Positions 43,001 through 50,943 of a stretch of DNA of 64,000 nucleotides are shown here, piece after piece. Source of the DNA: Aquibaculum sediminis (GTDB lineage Bacteria > Pseudomonadota > Alphaproteobacteria > Kiloniellales > DSM-21159). The notes under the pieces were generated by a model, which did no database searches, was not told where the DNA came from, and saw only the letters and a list, made by a program, of their open reading frames with translations. Position 1 is the first letter of the stretch. Every line of letters starts with the position of its first letter. The DNA is taken from positions 248,001 to 312,000 of the forward strand of contig NZ_JBFCVK010000004.1 of NCBI RefSeq assembly GCF_040712085.1, written 5' to 3'. Position numbers and translations under genes: made by a program.

Positions 43001-43636
43001 TCCGGTGCCGGCAAGACCACCACCGCGCAACTGCTCATGCGCTTCTGGGACCCGGACAGCGGCAGCATCCGGCTTAACGGCCATGCCCTGCCGGAATACC
43101 GCCTGGACGAGCTGCGCCGCAACATCGCCCTGGTGGCTCAGGACACCTACCTCTTCAATGACAGCCTGCGAAACAACATCCTGATCGCCCGGCCGGAAGC
43201 CGACGAGCAGGCGCTGTCGCAGGTGGTCGAGCAGGCGGCTCTGCAGGACCTGCTGGACTCCCTGCCCGAGGGACTCGACTCCTCGGTTGGAGAGCGCGGC
43301 ACCAGCCTTTCCGGCGGACAGCGCCAGCGGGTCGCCATTGCCCGTGCCTTCCTGAAGGATGCGCCGGTTCTGATTCTCGACGAGGCGACCTCCCACCTGG
43401 ATGCCGTAAATGAGCAGGCAATCCGCCGGGCCCTGACCCGCCTGCAGGCCACACGCACCACCATCGTCATCGCCCACCGCCTGTCGACTGTCCGCGATGC
43501 CGACCGCATCCTGGTGCTGGACCAGGGCCGGGTCGTGGAAAGCGGCGCGCATGAGGCGCTGCTCAACCGCGGCGGCCTCTACGCACGCCTGGTCTCGCGC
43601 CAACTCGCGGGCGCCCAGGGTGTGGCCGCGCAGTAG
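40046..43636 (+). CDS. Fused double ABC exporter (two ATPase-permease units), CydDC-like arrangement
   Basis: One 1196-residue chain holds two complete half-transporters. These are TMD1 (about 1-310), NBD1 (345-580; G-P-S-G-G-G-K-S-S, L-S-G-G-Q-R-Q-R, V-L-D-E-A-L-S-A-V-D), a Gly/Ala/Pro/Ser/Glu linker (590-640), TMD2 (645-920) and NBD2 (960-1190; G-P-S-G-A-G-K-T-T, L-S-G-G-Q-R-Q-R, L-I-L-D-E-A-T-S-H-L-D). Both ATP sites keep glutamates after Walker B. ATG 40046 has GGCGGAG upstream. Separate CydD and CydC export cysteine/glutathione. This is a natural fusion of such a pair, but the substrate is unknown and no cydAB genes are near. Confidence 0.85.
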   Translation: MHFEPRLWAFTKGLRLRLLWAVLIGLLAVGFGVARLGLLGWLIGEVFAGSELAALALPIALIALVMLLRGAFEHWRVMLAHETAARVQKRLRRAIYDRIAALGPGAVGRQRSGALTASLIDGVEQLETYFGQYLPQFLIALLTPLLIFVGIAFIDLAVASVMLLFALIALFAPALWHKRDAESSRELQKAYSAFAAEFLDSIQGLATLKAFGKSSARAQHLAVQARELFQRTMWVLGGNVLGRGITDTAIACGAAAALALGAWRVQTGALELTGLLIILMLGVEIFRPMREVRSVLHQGMVGMAAAQGIYRIFDEQPEVEDAPAGRPAPLEPSITFEAVRFRYPGTRRIVHEGLDFAVRPGERVGLVGPSGGGKSSIVRLLLRFYDPEAGRVLLGGQDLKELPFHEIRSLISVVSQDAFLFHGTVEENLRMGAPEASQDELEAAARAANIHDFIAGLPQGYQTLVGEKGIKLSGGQRQRLAIARALLRDTPILVLDEALSAVDAENEAVIQEALDRLMRGRTTLILAHRLSSVIDCDRILVLDGGRVAESGPHDSLMQAGGVYARLMAEQAREAESSLTFETGEGASEPAPAAGEALAQGGGPSSAPTEGIIKAEGLTWYQLVGRLMQLILPWKGRLAATFFFGVTRVFAFIGVGVLSALVVLNLKNGEPFGHLLLALALVAPLAGILHWLESWIAHDMAFRLLAEMRVAVFRKLDALAPAYLVRRRTGDLTALATHDIELVEYFFAHTVAPAFVAILVPALVLVILASASPWVALALLPFLLAAALSPFLLRKRVDRLGSQAREAAGELGAFAVDSVQGLGEIVTFQQERARGDALDRLSEDYIRLRLPFFGELTLQQSLLEVFTGLGGLAVVVTGAALATQGSLDPGLLPLLAILAMAAFLPVSEIAQIGRQLADTLGATRRLHALMEEPVPVTDGPGVSAQPGPASLSLDAVTFAYPGSHTPALSAVDIDIPAGATVALVGPSGAGKTTTAQLLMRFWDPDSGSIRLNGHALPEYRLDELRRNIALVAQDTYLFNDSLRNNILIARPEADEQALSQVVEQAALQDLLDSLPEGLDSSVGERGTSLSGGQRQRVAIARAFLKDAPVLILDEATSHLDAVNEQAIRRALTRLQATRTTIVIAHRLSTVRDADRILVLDQGRVVESGAHEALLNRGGLYARLVSRQLAGAQGVAAQ

Positions 43637-43744
43637 GGAAGACGTTACCCAGAAGGTCGAATGGAAACAAAAAAGGGGCGGGCCGGGTTTGCCAAGTACC
43701 CGTGGACTCGAACCTCCCGAGCCACGGGCCCTCTCCCTGAACTC

Positions 43745-43772
43745 GGCGAGGCCGGAACAACCCGGCCTCGCC
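43745..43772 (+). terminator. Hairpin between the convergent double ABC gene and tctA
   Basis: GGCGAGGCCGG and CCGGCCTCGCC form a perfect 11-bp stem around AACAAC, followed by GCCTTTCG. It is placed in the middle of the 186-bp convergent gap, so it can serve as a bidirectional terminator. The T-run is weak. Confidence 0.65.
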
Positions 43773-43822
43773 GCCTTTCGTAGATCGCCCAACCGTGACG
43801 AACTCGGAGCGGAATTCCCGGT

Positions 43823-45325
43823 TTATCCGGCTGCGACTTGTGCCTGTTTGTGACGGCGGCGCAGCCAGCCGATGATCGACAAGGCCCAGATGCCGAGCAC
43901 CACCACACCCAGTCCGGCGGCGATGGGGCGCTCGAAGAAGAAGAGCAGCGAGCCGTCACCACGGATCATGGCGGAGATGAAGCGATCCTCCAGGAGCGGG
44001 CCCAGCACGATGCCCAGGATGCAGGGCGCGATGGGGATGTCGTTCTCCTCCATGAAGAAGCCAAGCACCCCGAAGACCAGCATCACCACAATGCCGTAGA
44101 CCGAATTGTTGGAGGCGTAGGCGCCCACCATGCAGAACGCCAAGATCAGCGGCATGAGAATGCGCCGCGGCGCCTGCATCAATCGCTTGGTCAGCTTGAT
44201 CACGAACCAGCCGAGCGGGACCATGATCAGGTTGGCCATGATGAAAATGAGGAAGACGGCGTAGATCGTCTGAGGATTGAACAGGAAAAGAGTCGGCCCC
44301 GGGTTCAGGCCTTTCACGTAAAGCACGCCGATCACGATGGCGGTGATGGTGTCGCCGGGAATGCCGAAGACGAAAGCCGGAATCCACGCACTGGAAACAG
44401 CGGCATTGTTGGCCGACGTCGCTTCGACGATGCCTTCCACATGGCCGGTGCCGTACTTCTCGGGCGTGCGGGAAAAGCGGCGGCTGATCGCGTAGGCGAC
44501 CCATGCGGCAATGTCGGCCCCGGCACCGGGCAGGGCGCCGATGGTGGTGCCCAGGACATTACCTCGGATCTGCTGCCGCCAATAGGTGCGCAGCAGCGTC
44601 CCCCAGGAACGGAAGATGTTGCCCATGCTCTTCTGCGCCACTTCCCAGGCCGGCGCCCCGGCGGCCACGGTGCGCAGCACGGTGGAGACGGCGAAGAGCC
44701 CGATCATTGCCGGAATGAAGTCGATGCCGGCGAGCAGGTCGGACGAACCGAAAGTGAAGCGCGGCACGCCAGCCGGATTGTTGAGCCCGATGGTGGCGAC
44801 GAACAGGCCGATGAACAGGCTGATCAGCCCTTTGAGCGGTGAGGAGGCGCCGATGAATACCGCACAGGTGAGGCCGAGCAGCGCCATCCAGAAGTATTCA
44901 ACCGACGAGAAATTGAGCGCGATTTCAGCGAGTGTCGGCGCGGCAAAGATCAGGACCGCTGTGCCGAACAGCCCGCCCAGCGCCGAATAGAGCAGGTTGG
45001 CGCCCAAAGCCAGTTCGGCCTGGCCGCGCAGGGTCATGGCGTAGCCTTCGCCGGCATAGGCCGCCGAGGCCGGCGTTCCGGGGATGCGCAGCAGTGTGCC
45101 CGGGATGTCGCCGGCAAAGATCGCCATGGCCGCGCAGGTCACCATCATGCCCACGGCCGGGACCGGATCCATAAAGAAGGCAAAGGGGACCAGCAGCGCC
45201 GTGGCCATGGTCGCCGTGAGACCGGGAATGGCCCCGACCAGAAGGCCGAACGTTGCCGCGGCAAGAACAGCACCAATGACCTGCCACTGCAGGACGAGGT
45301 CGAAAGCTTGGCTGATGGGGTCCAT
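43823..45325 (-). CDS. tctA: Tripartite tricarboxylate transporter large permease TctA
   Basis: The 500-residue permease has about eleven to twelve membrane helices and the family-defining G-x-I-P-G-L-T-A-T-M-A motif (residues 33-43) and its second-half counterpart G-A-L-P-G-A-G-A-D-I-A. Further conserved blocks are G-D-I-P-G-T-L-L-R-I-P-G-T-P-A-S and P-A-F-V-F-G-I-P-G-D. It is the last gene of tctC-tctB-tctA and begins 15 bp after tctB. It moves tri- or dicarboxylates (or other organic acids) using the ion gradient. Confidence 0.95.
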   Translation of the reverse strand: MDPISQAFDLVLQWQVIGAVLAAATFGLLVGAIPGLTATMATALLVPFAFFMDPVPAVGMMVTCAAMAIFAGDIPGTLLRIPGTPASAAYAGEGYAMTLRGQAELALGANLLYSALGGLFGTAVLIFAAPTLAEIALNFSSVEYFWMALLGLTCAVFIGASSPLKGLISLFIGLFVATIGLNNPAGVPRFTFGSSDLLAGIDFIPAMIGLFAVSTVLRTVAAGAPAWEVAQKSMGNIFRSWGTLLRTYWRQQIRGNVLGTTIGALPGAGADIAAWVAYAISRRFSRTPEKYGTGHVEGIVEATSANNAAVSSAWIPAFVFGIPGDTITAIVIGVLYVKGLNPGPTLFLFNPQTIYAVFLIFIMANLIMVPLGWFVIKLTKRLMQAPRRILMPLILAFCMVGAYASNNSVYGIVVMLVFGVLGFFMEENDIPIAPCILGIVLGPLLEDRFISAMIRGDGSLLFFFERPIAAGLGVVVLGIWALSIIGWLRRRHKQAQVAAG

Positions 45326-45340
45326 CGTGTCTCCGGACGG

Positions 45341-45820
45341 CTACCAGGGCAGATAGGGGACGATGCCGTAAGGCAGGGGAACCATCAGCAGGCTGCGGAA
45401 TATGAGGTCCAGCAGGAAAGTGCCGCCGATGGCGAAAACCAGGGTCTGCCACCAGGGAACCTGGAGCAGACGCAAGAGTATCAAGATCATGACCGCCATG
45501 GTCGGCAGGAAGCCGAGCGGTCGCGACAGAAGGATGTAGCCGATCATCAGGCCGATGGTGACCAGCACCGCCATGATCGCGCCCGGCTTCTGCGTCCAGT
45601 CCGTGCGCGCCACCAGGGGTTCGCGGCCCGCGTGCGGACTGCGCAGGTGCTGGAGCACCAGTGCGATGCCACAGCCGGCAAAGCCCAGCGCGATCAGCAG
45701 CGGAAAGAGTCCCGCCCCAAAGCGCTGCCCGGGAATGGCAGGAAAGGTCGTAGCAAACCCGGCGAGGACTACGGCAAACGCCAGCAGCACCGCACCGAGC
45801 ATCATATCGTTAAAGCGCAT
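45341..45820 (-). CDS. tctB: Tripartite tricarboxylate transporter small permease TctB
   Basis: The 159-residue protein has four hydrophobic helices and weak general conservation, as usual for TctB, with the characteristic second-half L-L-S-R-P-L-G-F-L-P-T-M-A-V. It lies between tctC (55-bp gap) and tctA (15-bp gap) on the same strand. Confidence 0.9.
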   Translation of the reverse strand: MRFNDMMLGAVLLAFAVVLAGFATTFPAIPGQRFGAGLFPLLIALGFAGCGIALVLQHLRSPHAGREPLVARTDWTQKPGAIMAVLVTIGLMIGYILLSRPLGFLPTMAVMILILLRLLQVPWWQTLVFAIGGTFLLDLIFRSLLMVPLPYGIVPYLPW

Positions 45821-45875
45821 GCGCGGGTATCCGATCAGGCCACCGCCGCCGAAGCGGCGGTGGTCCTTGTCTCGA

Positions 45876-46859
45876 TCAGTCCTTGCGGAGGCCGACGGCG
45901 CCCATGATATCGCCCATGCTCTGGTTGCTTTGATCCATGAACTCGGCGAAATCGTCGCCCGCGGCCCAGCGGATGCCGTAACCCTGCGAGGCCATGAACT
46001 CCTGGTAGTCGTCGCTGTTATAGACGGCTTCCAGAGCGGGGATCAGGGTATCGACCACCTCTTGCGGCAGGCCCGCCGGGCCGACGATGCCGCGCCAGGC
46101 ACCCATGGTCCAGTCGCTGTCGGTCTCTTCCTTCAGCGTCGGGAGGTCCGGATAGAGGTCCGCACGCTCATTCGACATCAGGGCGAGCGACTTCACGCGC
46201 TCGGCGTCGATCAGGGAGCGGGCTTCCGGCAGGGAGCAGGGAACCAGGTCCACGCCGCCCGCGACCATGTCCTGCAGACCGGAAGCTGCGCCGTCGCTCG
46301 GAACCCAGCCCACGGCGTTGGGCTCGTAGCCCAGATCATACAGCATACCGGCGAGCGCCAGATGCCAGATGCCGCCCTGGCCGGTGCCGGAGGCCTGGAA
46401 GCCGCCCGGGTTCTCTTCGATGGCATCCAGGAGGTCCTGGAGGGTCTCATAAGGAGAATCAACCGGAACGTTCACGGAGGCCGGATCCTCGTTCATCAGC
46501 GTGAGGGGGGTGTAGCCCTCCCAGGTCAGGTCGGTCAGGCCCTGCCAGTGCATCATGTTGATCTCGACCGTGGCGAGACCGAGGGTGTAGCCGTCCGGGT
46601 CCGCTTCGGCGATGGCAGTATGGCCCACCACGCCGGAACCACCGGTGCGGTTCACCACGTTGACCGAGGTGTCGAGTTCACCCTCGAGCACCGAGGCGAT
46701 GATGCGGGCCGTGGCGTCGGTGCCGCCGCCGGCGCCCCAGGGCACGATGATGGTGATCGGACGATCGGGGTAAGCCTCGGCGGGCTGCGCCATCGTCACC
46801 GTGGCGGCGACACCGAGCGCCAGCGTACCTGCAAAACCGAGCATTGTTCTCCGGAGCAT
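45876..46859 (-). CDS. tctC: Tripartite tricarboxylate transporter substrate-binding protein TctC
   Basis: The 327-residue periplasmic binding protein has a signal peptide ending A-Q-P-A-E-A, mature start Y-P-D-R-P-I-T-I-I-V-P-W-G-A-G-G-G-T-D, the ligand-loop N-R-T-G-G-S-G-V-V-G and the second-domain G-T-G-Q-G-G-I-W-H segment. ATG 46859 is chosen because GGGAGG lies 6 bp upstream; earlier in-frame ATGs (to 46967) would disrupt the signal peptide. The transported acid cannot be deduced. Two inverted repeats lie in the leader between this gene and the upstream methyltransferase. Confidence 0.93.
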   Translation of the reverse strand: MLRRTMLGFAGTLALGVAATVTMAQPAEAYPDRPITIIVPWGAGGGTDATARIIASVLEGELDTSVNVVNRTGGSGVVGHTAIAEADPDGYTLGLATVEINMMHWQGLTDLTWEGYTPLTLMNEDPASVNVPVDSPYETLQDLLDAIEENPGGFQASGTGQGGIWHLALAGMLYDLGYEPNAVGWVPSDGAASGLQDMVAGGVDLVPCSLPEARSLIDAERVKSLALMSNERADLYPDLPTLKEETDSDWTMGAWRGIVGPAGLPQEVVDTLIPALEAVYNSDDYQEFMASQGYGIRWAAGDDFAEFMDQSNQSMGDIMGAVGLRKD

Positions 46860-46973
46860 TCCATACCTCCCGTGTGTTGGTCTTTCGAAGGCGCGCATGC
46901 TTCCACGAAAAACCAGTGGCATGCAAGAAACTCTGGTACCAGCCGGTAAGAATGACGCTAGAGCCAATCATCC

Positions 46974-46998
46974 CGGATCGGATTTTCGAAGCGATCCG
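46974..46998. repeat. 7-bp inverted repeat upstream of tctC
   Basis: CGGATCG and CGATCCG flank an 11-nt spacer, about 115 bp before the tctC start. A related ACGATCCGG lies at 47084-47092. It may be a regulator binding dyad for the tct operon; no regulator gene is adjacent. Confidence 0.35.
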
Positions 46999-47048
46999 AA
47001 CATGGATATGAATCGGCTCTATCCCATTGATGTAGGCCGGATTCACAC

Positions 47049-47082
47049 ATCTAAGCTGAACCCGGGGTGGTTCAGCTTAGAT
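47049..47082. terminator. Perfect 14-bp hairpin between the methyltransferase gene and tctC
   Basis: ATCTAAGCTGAACC and GGTTCAGCTTAGAT flank a 6-nt CGGGGT loop. It begins 11 bp after the methyltransferase stop on the minus strand. There is no following T-run, so termination may be Rho-assisted or the element may be a 3'-end stabiliser. Confidence 0.5.
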
Positions 47083-47092
47083 ACGATCCGGT

Positions 47093-47845
47093 CTACCGCG
47101 TGCTCCGCCGCGCCGGGCTGGGGGCAGCACCGACGGGCATGGGCAGGACAAACGCCCGCTTGCTCCGCTGCCGTGCCGCCAGCGGCCGCACGGCATAGAG
47201 TTGCTTCTTCGCTTCCAGCAGATTGACCCCGGCGACCTGGGGGAACCAGCGCTGGCCGAGCCGCTCCCACGCCGGCGCCGTACGCAAGAGCCAGCGCCAA
47301 GAGGTGGGGGGCACATAGAGAGCCTCGCGCGCCTCGAGGGGCGTGAAGAGGTGCTCGCGCAACAGACGCGAGAGTTGGGAAGGACTGTAGGGCCGGCCAT
47401 GACCGAAGGGCGTGCGATCGAAGCGCGCCCAGAGCCCCCGCCGGTTGGGGGCAACCACCAGCAACCGCCCTTCGCCATCGAGCACCCGCCAGGCCTCGCG
47501 CAACAGCGCATCGAGCGCCTCACTATGCTCCACCGCGTGAACCAGCAAAAGCCGATCCACCGAGCAGTCGGCCAGGGGCAGCATGCCTTCCTCCACCAGA
47601 GTGCTGGAGAAAGGGCCTTCGACCGGCCAATGCATCACACCCTGACGCGTCGGCATGAAGGCGAGAACCCGATCGGCCTCGTCGCGGAACTGCCGCATGT
47701 AGGGCGTCGCAAAACCGAGGCCAAGCACCACGCAGCCGGAGACATCGGGCCAGCGTTGGCGCACCTGACGGCGAATCAGATGCCGCGCCACCTGCCCGGT
47801 GTGCGTCCGGTAGAACTCAGAAAGGGCAAGGACATCGCTGGACAT
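47093..47845 (-). CDS. Class I SAM-dependent methyltransferase
   Basis: The 250-residue product shows motif I V-V-L-G-L-G-F-A-T-P-Y, an A-F-M-P strand-2 region, the L-P-L-A-D-C-S-V-D-R-L-L-L-V-H-A-V-E-H post-motif and the late strand V-L-D-G-E-G-R-L-L-V-V-A-P-N-R-R-G-L-W-A-R. This layout is the UbiE/type 11 methyltransferase fold seen next to gloB in many alphaproteobacteria. The substrate is unknown. It is divergent from gloB with a 65-bp gap. Confidence 0.85.
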   Translation of the reverse strand: MSSDVLALSEFYRTHTGQVARHLIRRQVRQRWPDVSGCVVLGLGFATPYMRQFRDEADRVLAFMPTRQGVMHWPVEGPFSSTLVEEGMLPLADCSVDRLLLVHAVEHSEALDALLREAWRVLDGEGRLLVVAPNRRGLWARFDRTPFGHGRPYSPSQLSRLLREHLFTPLEAREALYVPPTSWRWLLRTAPAWERLGQRWFPQVAGVNLLEAKKQLYAVRPLAARQRSKRAFVLPMPVGAAPSPARRSTR

Positions 47846-47910
47846 GGAACAAGGCTAGCACGAGCACGGCGCGGGTTGGAGCGGCGCGGTGGCTTTGCTA
47901 TCTATGAATC

Positions 47911-48687
47911 ATGACACAGCTTCAGATCCACCAAATCCCCGTCCTCAACGACAACTACATCTACCTCGCGCACTGCCCGGCCAGCGGCGCCACCGCCGTG
48001 GTCGACCCTGCCGTTGCCGAGCCGGTGCTGGCGGAAGCCGAGCGCCTCGGCTGGCAGATCACGCATATCCTCAACACCCACCATCACGGCGACCACGTGG
48101 GTGGCAACCTGGAGATCAAGGACGCCACGGGCTGCACCATCATCGGCCCGGCCTACGATGCAGAGCGGATTCCCGGCATCGACATCGAGGTCCGCGAAGG
48201 CGACCAGGTCACAGTGGGCGAAGCGGAAGCAGAGGTGTACTTCGTTCCCGGCCACACCCGCGGGCACATTGCCTTCTGGTTCGCCGACTCCGATGCGCTC
48301 TTCTGCGGCGATACGCTTTTTGCCCTTGGCTGCGGACGCCTCTTCGAGGGCACACCGCCGCAGATGTGGCAATCCCTGAAGAAGCTGCGGGCCCTGCCCC
48401 GCACGGCAAAGGTCTACTGCGCCCACGAATACACTCAGGCCAACGCGCGCTTTGCCCTGTCGGTGGAAGGCAACAACAGCGCCCTCAAGGCGCGGGCGGC
48501 AGAGATCGACGCGGCGCGCGCCCGCGGCGAACCCACCGTGCCCTCGACACTGGGCGAGGAACTGGCCACCAACCCCTTCCTGCGGGCCGATGACCCGGCC
48601 CTGGCGCAGGCACTGGCGATTGCCGACGGCGATCCGGTGCAGGTCTTCACCGAGGTACGGGCGCGCAAGGACGTCTTCCGCGGATGA
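47911..48687 (+). CDS. gloB: Hydroxyacylglutathione hydrolase (glyoxalase II)
   Basis: The 258-residue metallo-beta-lactamase-fold thioesterase has the metal-binding T-H-H-H-G-D-H at 56-62, G-H-T-R-G-H, C-G-D-T-L-F-A-L-G-C-G-R and the glutathione-site C-A-H-E-Y-T-Q-A-N motif. It hydrolyses S-lactoylglutathione to lactate and glutathione in methylglyoxal detoxification. Its end overlaps the DUF985 gene start by 4 bp. Confidence 0.96.
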   Translation: MTQLQIHQIPVLNDNYIYLAHCPASGATAVVDPAVAEPVLAEAERLGWQITHILNTHHHGDHVGGNLEIKDATGCTIIGPAYDAERIPGIDIEVREGDQVTVGEAEAEVYFVPGHTRGHIAFWFADSDALFCGDTLFALGCGRLFEGTPPQMWQSLKKLRALPRTAKVYCAHEYTQANARFALSVEGNNSALKARAAEIDAARARGEPTVPSTLGEELATNPFLRADDPALAQALAIADGDPVQVFTEVRARKDVFRG

Positions 48688-49157
48688 CCGAAAACACAAT
48701 TCCCGACGCCAATCTGCCGGAAGCGGCGCGCGAGCTGGCGCGCGAACTCGACATGCAGCCCCATCCCGAAGGCGGTTGGTTCTGCGAAACCTGGCGCGAC
48801 CAGCCGGCCAAGGGCGGGCGCGGGGCCGGTACCGCGATCTACTACCTGCTCGCAGCAGGCGAGGTCAGCCACTGGCACCGCGTCGATGCCACCGAGATCT
48901 GGCACCATTACTCCGGCGCACCGCTGGAACTCGGCCTGTCCGATGACGGGATCACCAGCCAGCGGCTGGTTCTGGGGAAGGATCTCGCCGGCGGCCAGCG
49001 GCCGCAGATCGTCATCCCCAAGGACGCCTGGCAGAGCGCGCGCAGCCTGGGCGACTGGACGCTGATCGGCTGCACCGTCTCCCCGGCCTTCGAGTTTTCC
49101 GGCTTCGAGCTGGCCCCGCCGGGCTGGGCGCCGCAGGATTGGGCACAGCAAGGCTGA
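48684..49157 (+). CDS. Cupin DUF985 family protein
   Basis: The 157-residue single-cupin protein shows the family motifs P-H-P-E-G-G-W-F-x-E-T-W, S-x-W-H-R-V-D-A-T-E-I-W-H-H-Y-x-G-A-P-L and V-I-P-K-D-x-W-Q-S-A. It starts in ATGA overlap with gloB, so the two are co-translated. DUF985 structures resemble nucleotide-sugar epimerase-like cupins; no defined reaction is known. Linkage suggests a small detoxification operon. Confidence 0.87.
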   Translation: MTENTIPDANLPEAARELARELDMQPHPEGGWFCETWRDQPAKGGRGAGTAIYYLLAAGEVSHWHRVDATEIWHHYSGAPLELGLSDDGITSQRLVLGKDLAGGQRPQIVIPKDAWQSARSLGDWTLIGCTVSPAFEFSGFELAPPGWAPQDWAQQG

Positions 49158-49214
49158 GCCCGCGCCGGCCGAAGCTTTCCGTTATTCCGCCGCAAGGCGC
49201 GACAGGAGACCGCC

Positions 49215-49808
49215 ATGTGGGATGAGCGCTACGCCGGCGAGGAATTCCTCTTCGGCACCGAACCCGCCGCCTTTCTGCAGGCGCAGGCCCATCTGCTGGT
49301 GCCAAGCCAGAAGGCGCTGGCGGTGGCCGACGGCGAAGGACGCAACTCGGTCTTCCTGGCCCAGAAGGGCCTGTCGGTGACGGCGATGGACAACTCCGAG
49401 GTCGGCGTCGCCAAGGCGCGGCGCCTGGCGCTGGAGCGCGGTGTCTCGGTGGACTTCAAGGTGGCAGATATCCTGACCTGGGACTGGACACCGGAAGCCT
49501 ACGACCTGGTGGTCGCCATCTTCATCCAGTTCCTTGCGCCGGGCGACCGGGAGAGCGTGTTCGCCAGCATGAAACGCAGCCTGCGCTCCGGCGGGCGCCT
49601 GCTTCTGCATGGCTATCGCCCGGAGCAGGTGGACTATGGCACCGGCGGACCGCCGCACCGCGAGAACATGTATACCGAAGCGCTGCTGCGCGCCCAGTTC
49701 GGCGACTGGGAGATCGAACGGCTGGCGAGCTACGAAGCCGATATCCAGGAAGGCCGCGGTCACGCCGGCCGCTCGGCCCTGATCGACCTGGTGGCACGCA
49801 AACCCTGA
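49215..49808 (+). CDS. Class I SAM-dependent methyltransferase, TehB-like
   Basis: The 197-residue product begins M-W-D-E-R-Y-A-G-E-E-F-L-F-G-T-E-P, the typical opening of TehB/thiopurine-like methyltransferases. It has motif I V-A-D-G-E-G-R-N-S-V-F-L-A, acidic strand-2 end M-D-N-S and the post-motif A-Y-D-L-V-V-A-I-F-I-Q-F. Substrates of this group include tellurite, selenite and other soft nucleophiles; assignment to one is not possible. Confidence 0.85.
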   Translation: MWDERYAGEEFLFGTEPAAFLQAQAHLLVPSQKALAVADGEGRNSVFLAQKGLSVTAMDNSEVGVAKARRLALERGVSVDFKVADILTWDWTPEAYDLVVAIFIQFLAPGDRESVFASMKRSLRSGGRLLLHGYRPEQVDYGTGGPPHRENMYTEALLRAQFGDWEIERLASYEADIQEGRGHAGRSALIDLVARKP

Positions 49809-49932
49809 TCGCGTGATCCGCCGGGGCCCCCAGCAGCGTATAGCCTTCATTCGGCACGTTGCGCGCTGACCACAGCTCCATGCTGCCCGCCGCGCCGATC
49901 TGTGCTATACTCCAGCCAATGGGAGGTCCGTC

Positions 49933-50919
49933 ATGTGGATCAAGCGCCGTCCCGACTGGGACATTCCGGAATCTCAGGTCACCCCCGAATCGATCTATCG
50001 CCAGCGCCGCCGCTTTCTCACGCAGGCAGGGGCGGGAACGGCCCTGGCCCTGACGGCCGGCCTGATGGGCCCCGGCGCCCGGGCACTGGCGCAGGAAGGC
50101 AGCCAGGATCCCTCGGCCGGCCTCTATCCCGTGCGCCGCAACGAAGTCTATGCGGTGGAACGCGAACTGACTGAGGAACGGCTGGCCACCACTTACAACA
50201 ACTTTTATGAGTTCGGCTCCTCGAAGAACATCTGGCGCCAGGCCCAGAAAATGCAGCTGCGCCCCTGGACCGTCACCGTCAGTGGACTGGTCGAGCAGGA
50301 GCGCAGCTTCGACATCGACGAACTGCTCGCGCACATGCCGCTGGAGGAACGGGTCTATCGCTTCCGCTGCGTGGAAGCCTGGGCCATGGTGGTGCCCTGG
50401 TCGGGCTTCGAGCTGTCACATCTGGTGGCACTCGCCCGGCCCAAGGCGGAAGCGCGCTATCTGCGCTTCACCACGGCCGAGCAGCCCGAGGCCATGCGCG
50501 GTCTGCGCGCGAGCTGGTATCCCTGGCCCTATCAGGAAGGGCTGACCCTGGCCGAGGCGCGCCATCCGCTCGCCTTCATGGCAAGCGGCATCTACGGCAA
50601 GCCGATGCCGGCGCAAAATGGCGCGCCGCTGCGGCTCGTGCTGCCCTGGAAGTACGGCTTCAAATCGATCAAGTCGATCGTGGCCATGGAGTTCCTGGCC
50701 GAGCGGCCGACCACCTTCTGGGAGACAATCGCAGCGAACGAGTACGGCTTCTGGGCCAACGTCAACCCCGAGGTGCCGCACCCACGCTGGTCACAGGCCG
50801 AGGAAGAAGTGCTGGGCACCGACGAGAAGGTGCCCACCCGGCTCTACAACGGCTACGAGGAGCAGGTGGCCGGGCTCTACGCCGACATGGATGCCGAGGC
50901 CGAGAAACTGTTCATGTAG
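49933..50919 (+). CDS. msrP: Periplasmic methionine sulfoxide reductase catalytic subunit MsrP
   Basis: The 328-residue molybdopterin enzyme has a twin-arginine signal (R-R-R-F-L-T-Q-A-G-A-G) and cleavage after A-L-A. The Mo-ligand cysteine C146 lies in R-F-R-C-V-E-A-W-A-M-V-V-P-W, and the N-N-F-Y-E-F-G segment and W-K-Y-G-F-K-S-I-K-S-I motif are present. It repairs oxidised methionine in periplasmic proteins. Its usual membrane haem partner MsrQ is not next to it; the following gene is HlyU-like, so the electron donor must be encoded elsewhere. Confidence 0.95.
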   Translation: MWIKRRPDWDIPESQVTPESIYRQRRRFLTQAGAGTALALTAGLMGPGARALAQEGSQDPSAGLYPVRRNEVYAVERELTEERLATTYNNFYEFGSSKNIWRQAQKMQLRPWTVTVSGLVEQERSFDIDELLAHMPLEERVYRFRCVEAWAMVVPWSGFELSHLVALARPKAEARYLRFTTAEQPEAMRGLRASWYPWPYQEGLTLAEARHPLAFMASGIYGKPMPAQNGAPLRLVLPWKYGFKSIKSIVAMEFLAERPTTFWETIAANEYGFWANVNPEVPHPRWSQAEEEVLGTDEKVPTRLYNGYEEQVAGLYADMDAEAEKLFM

Positions 50920-50943
50920 GCCGCGCCGTGCTTTACTGCAGCC

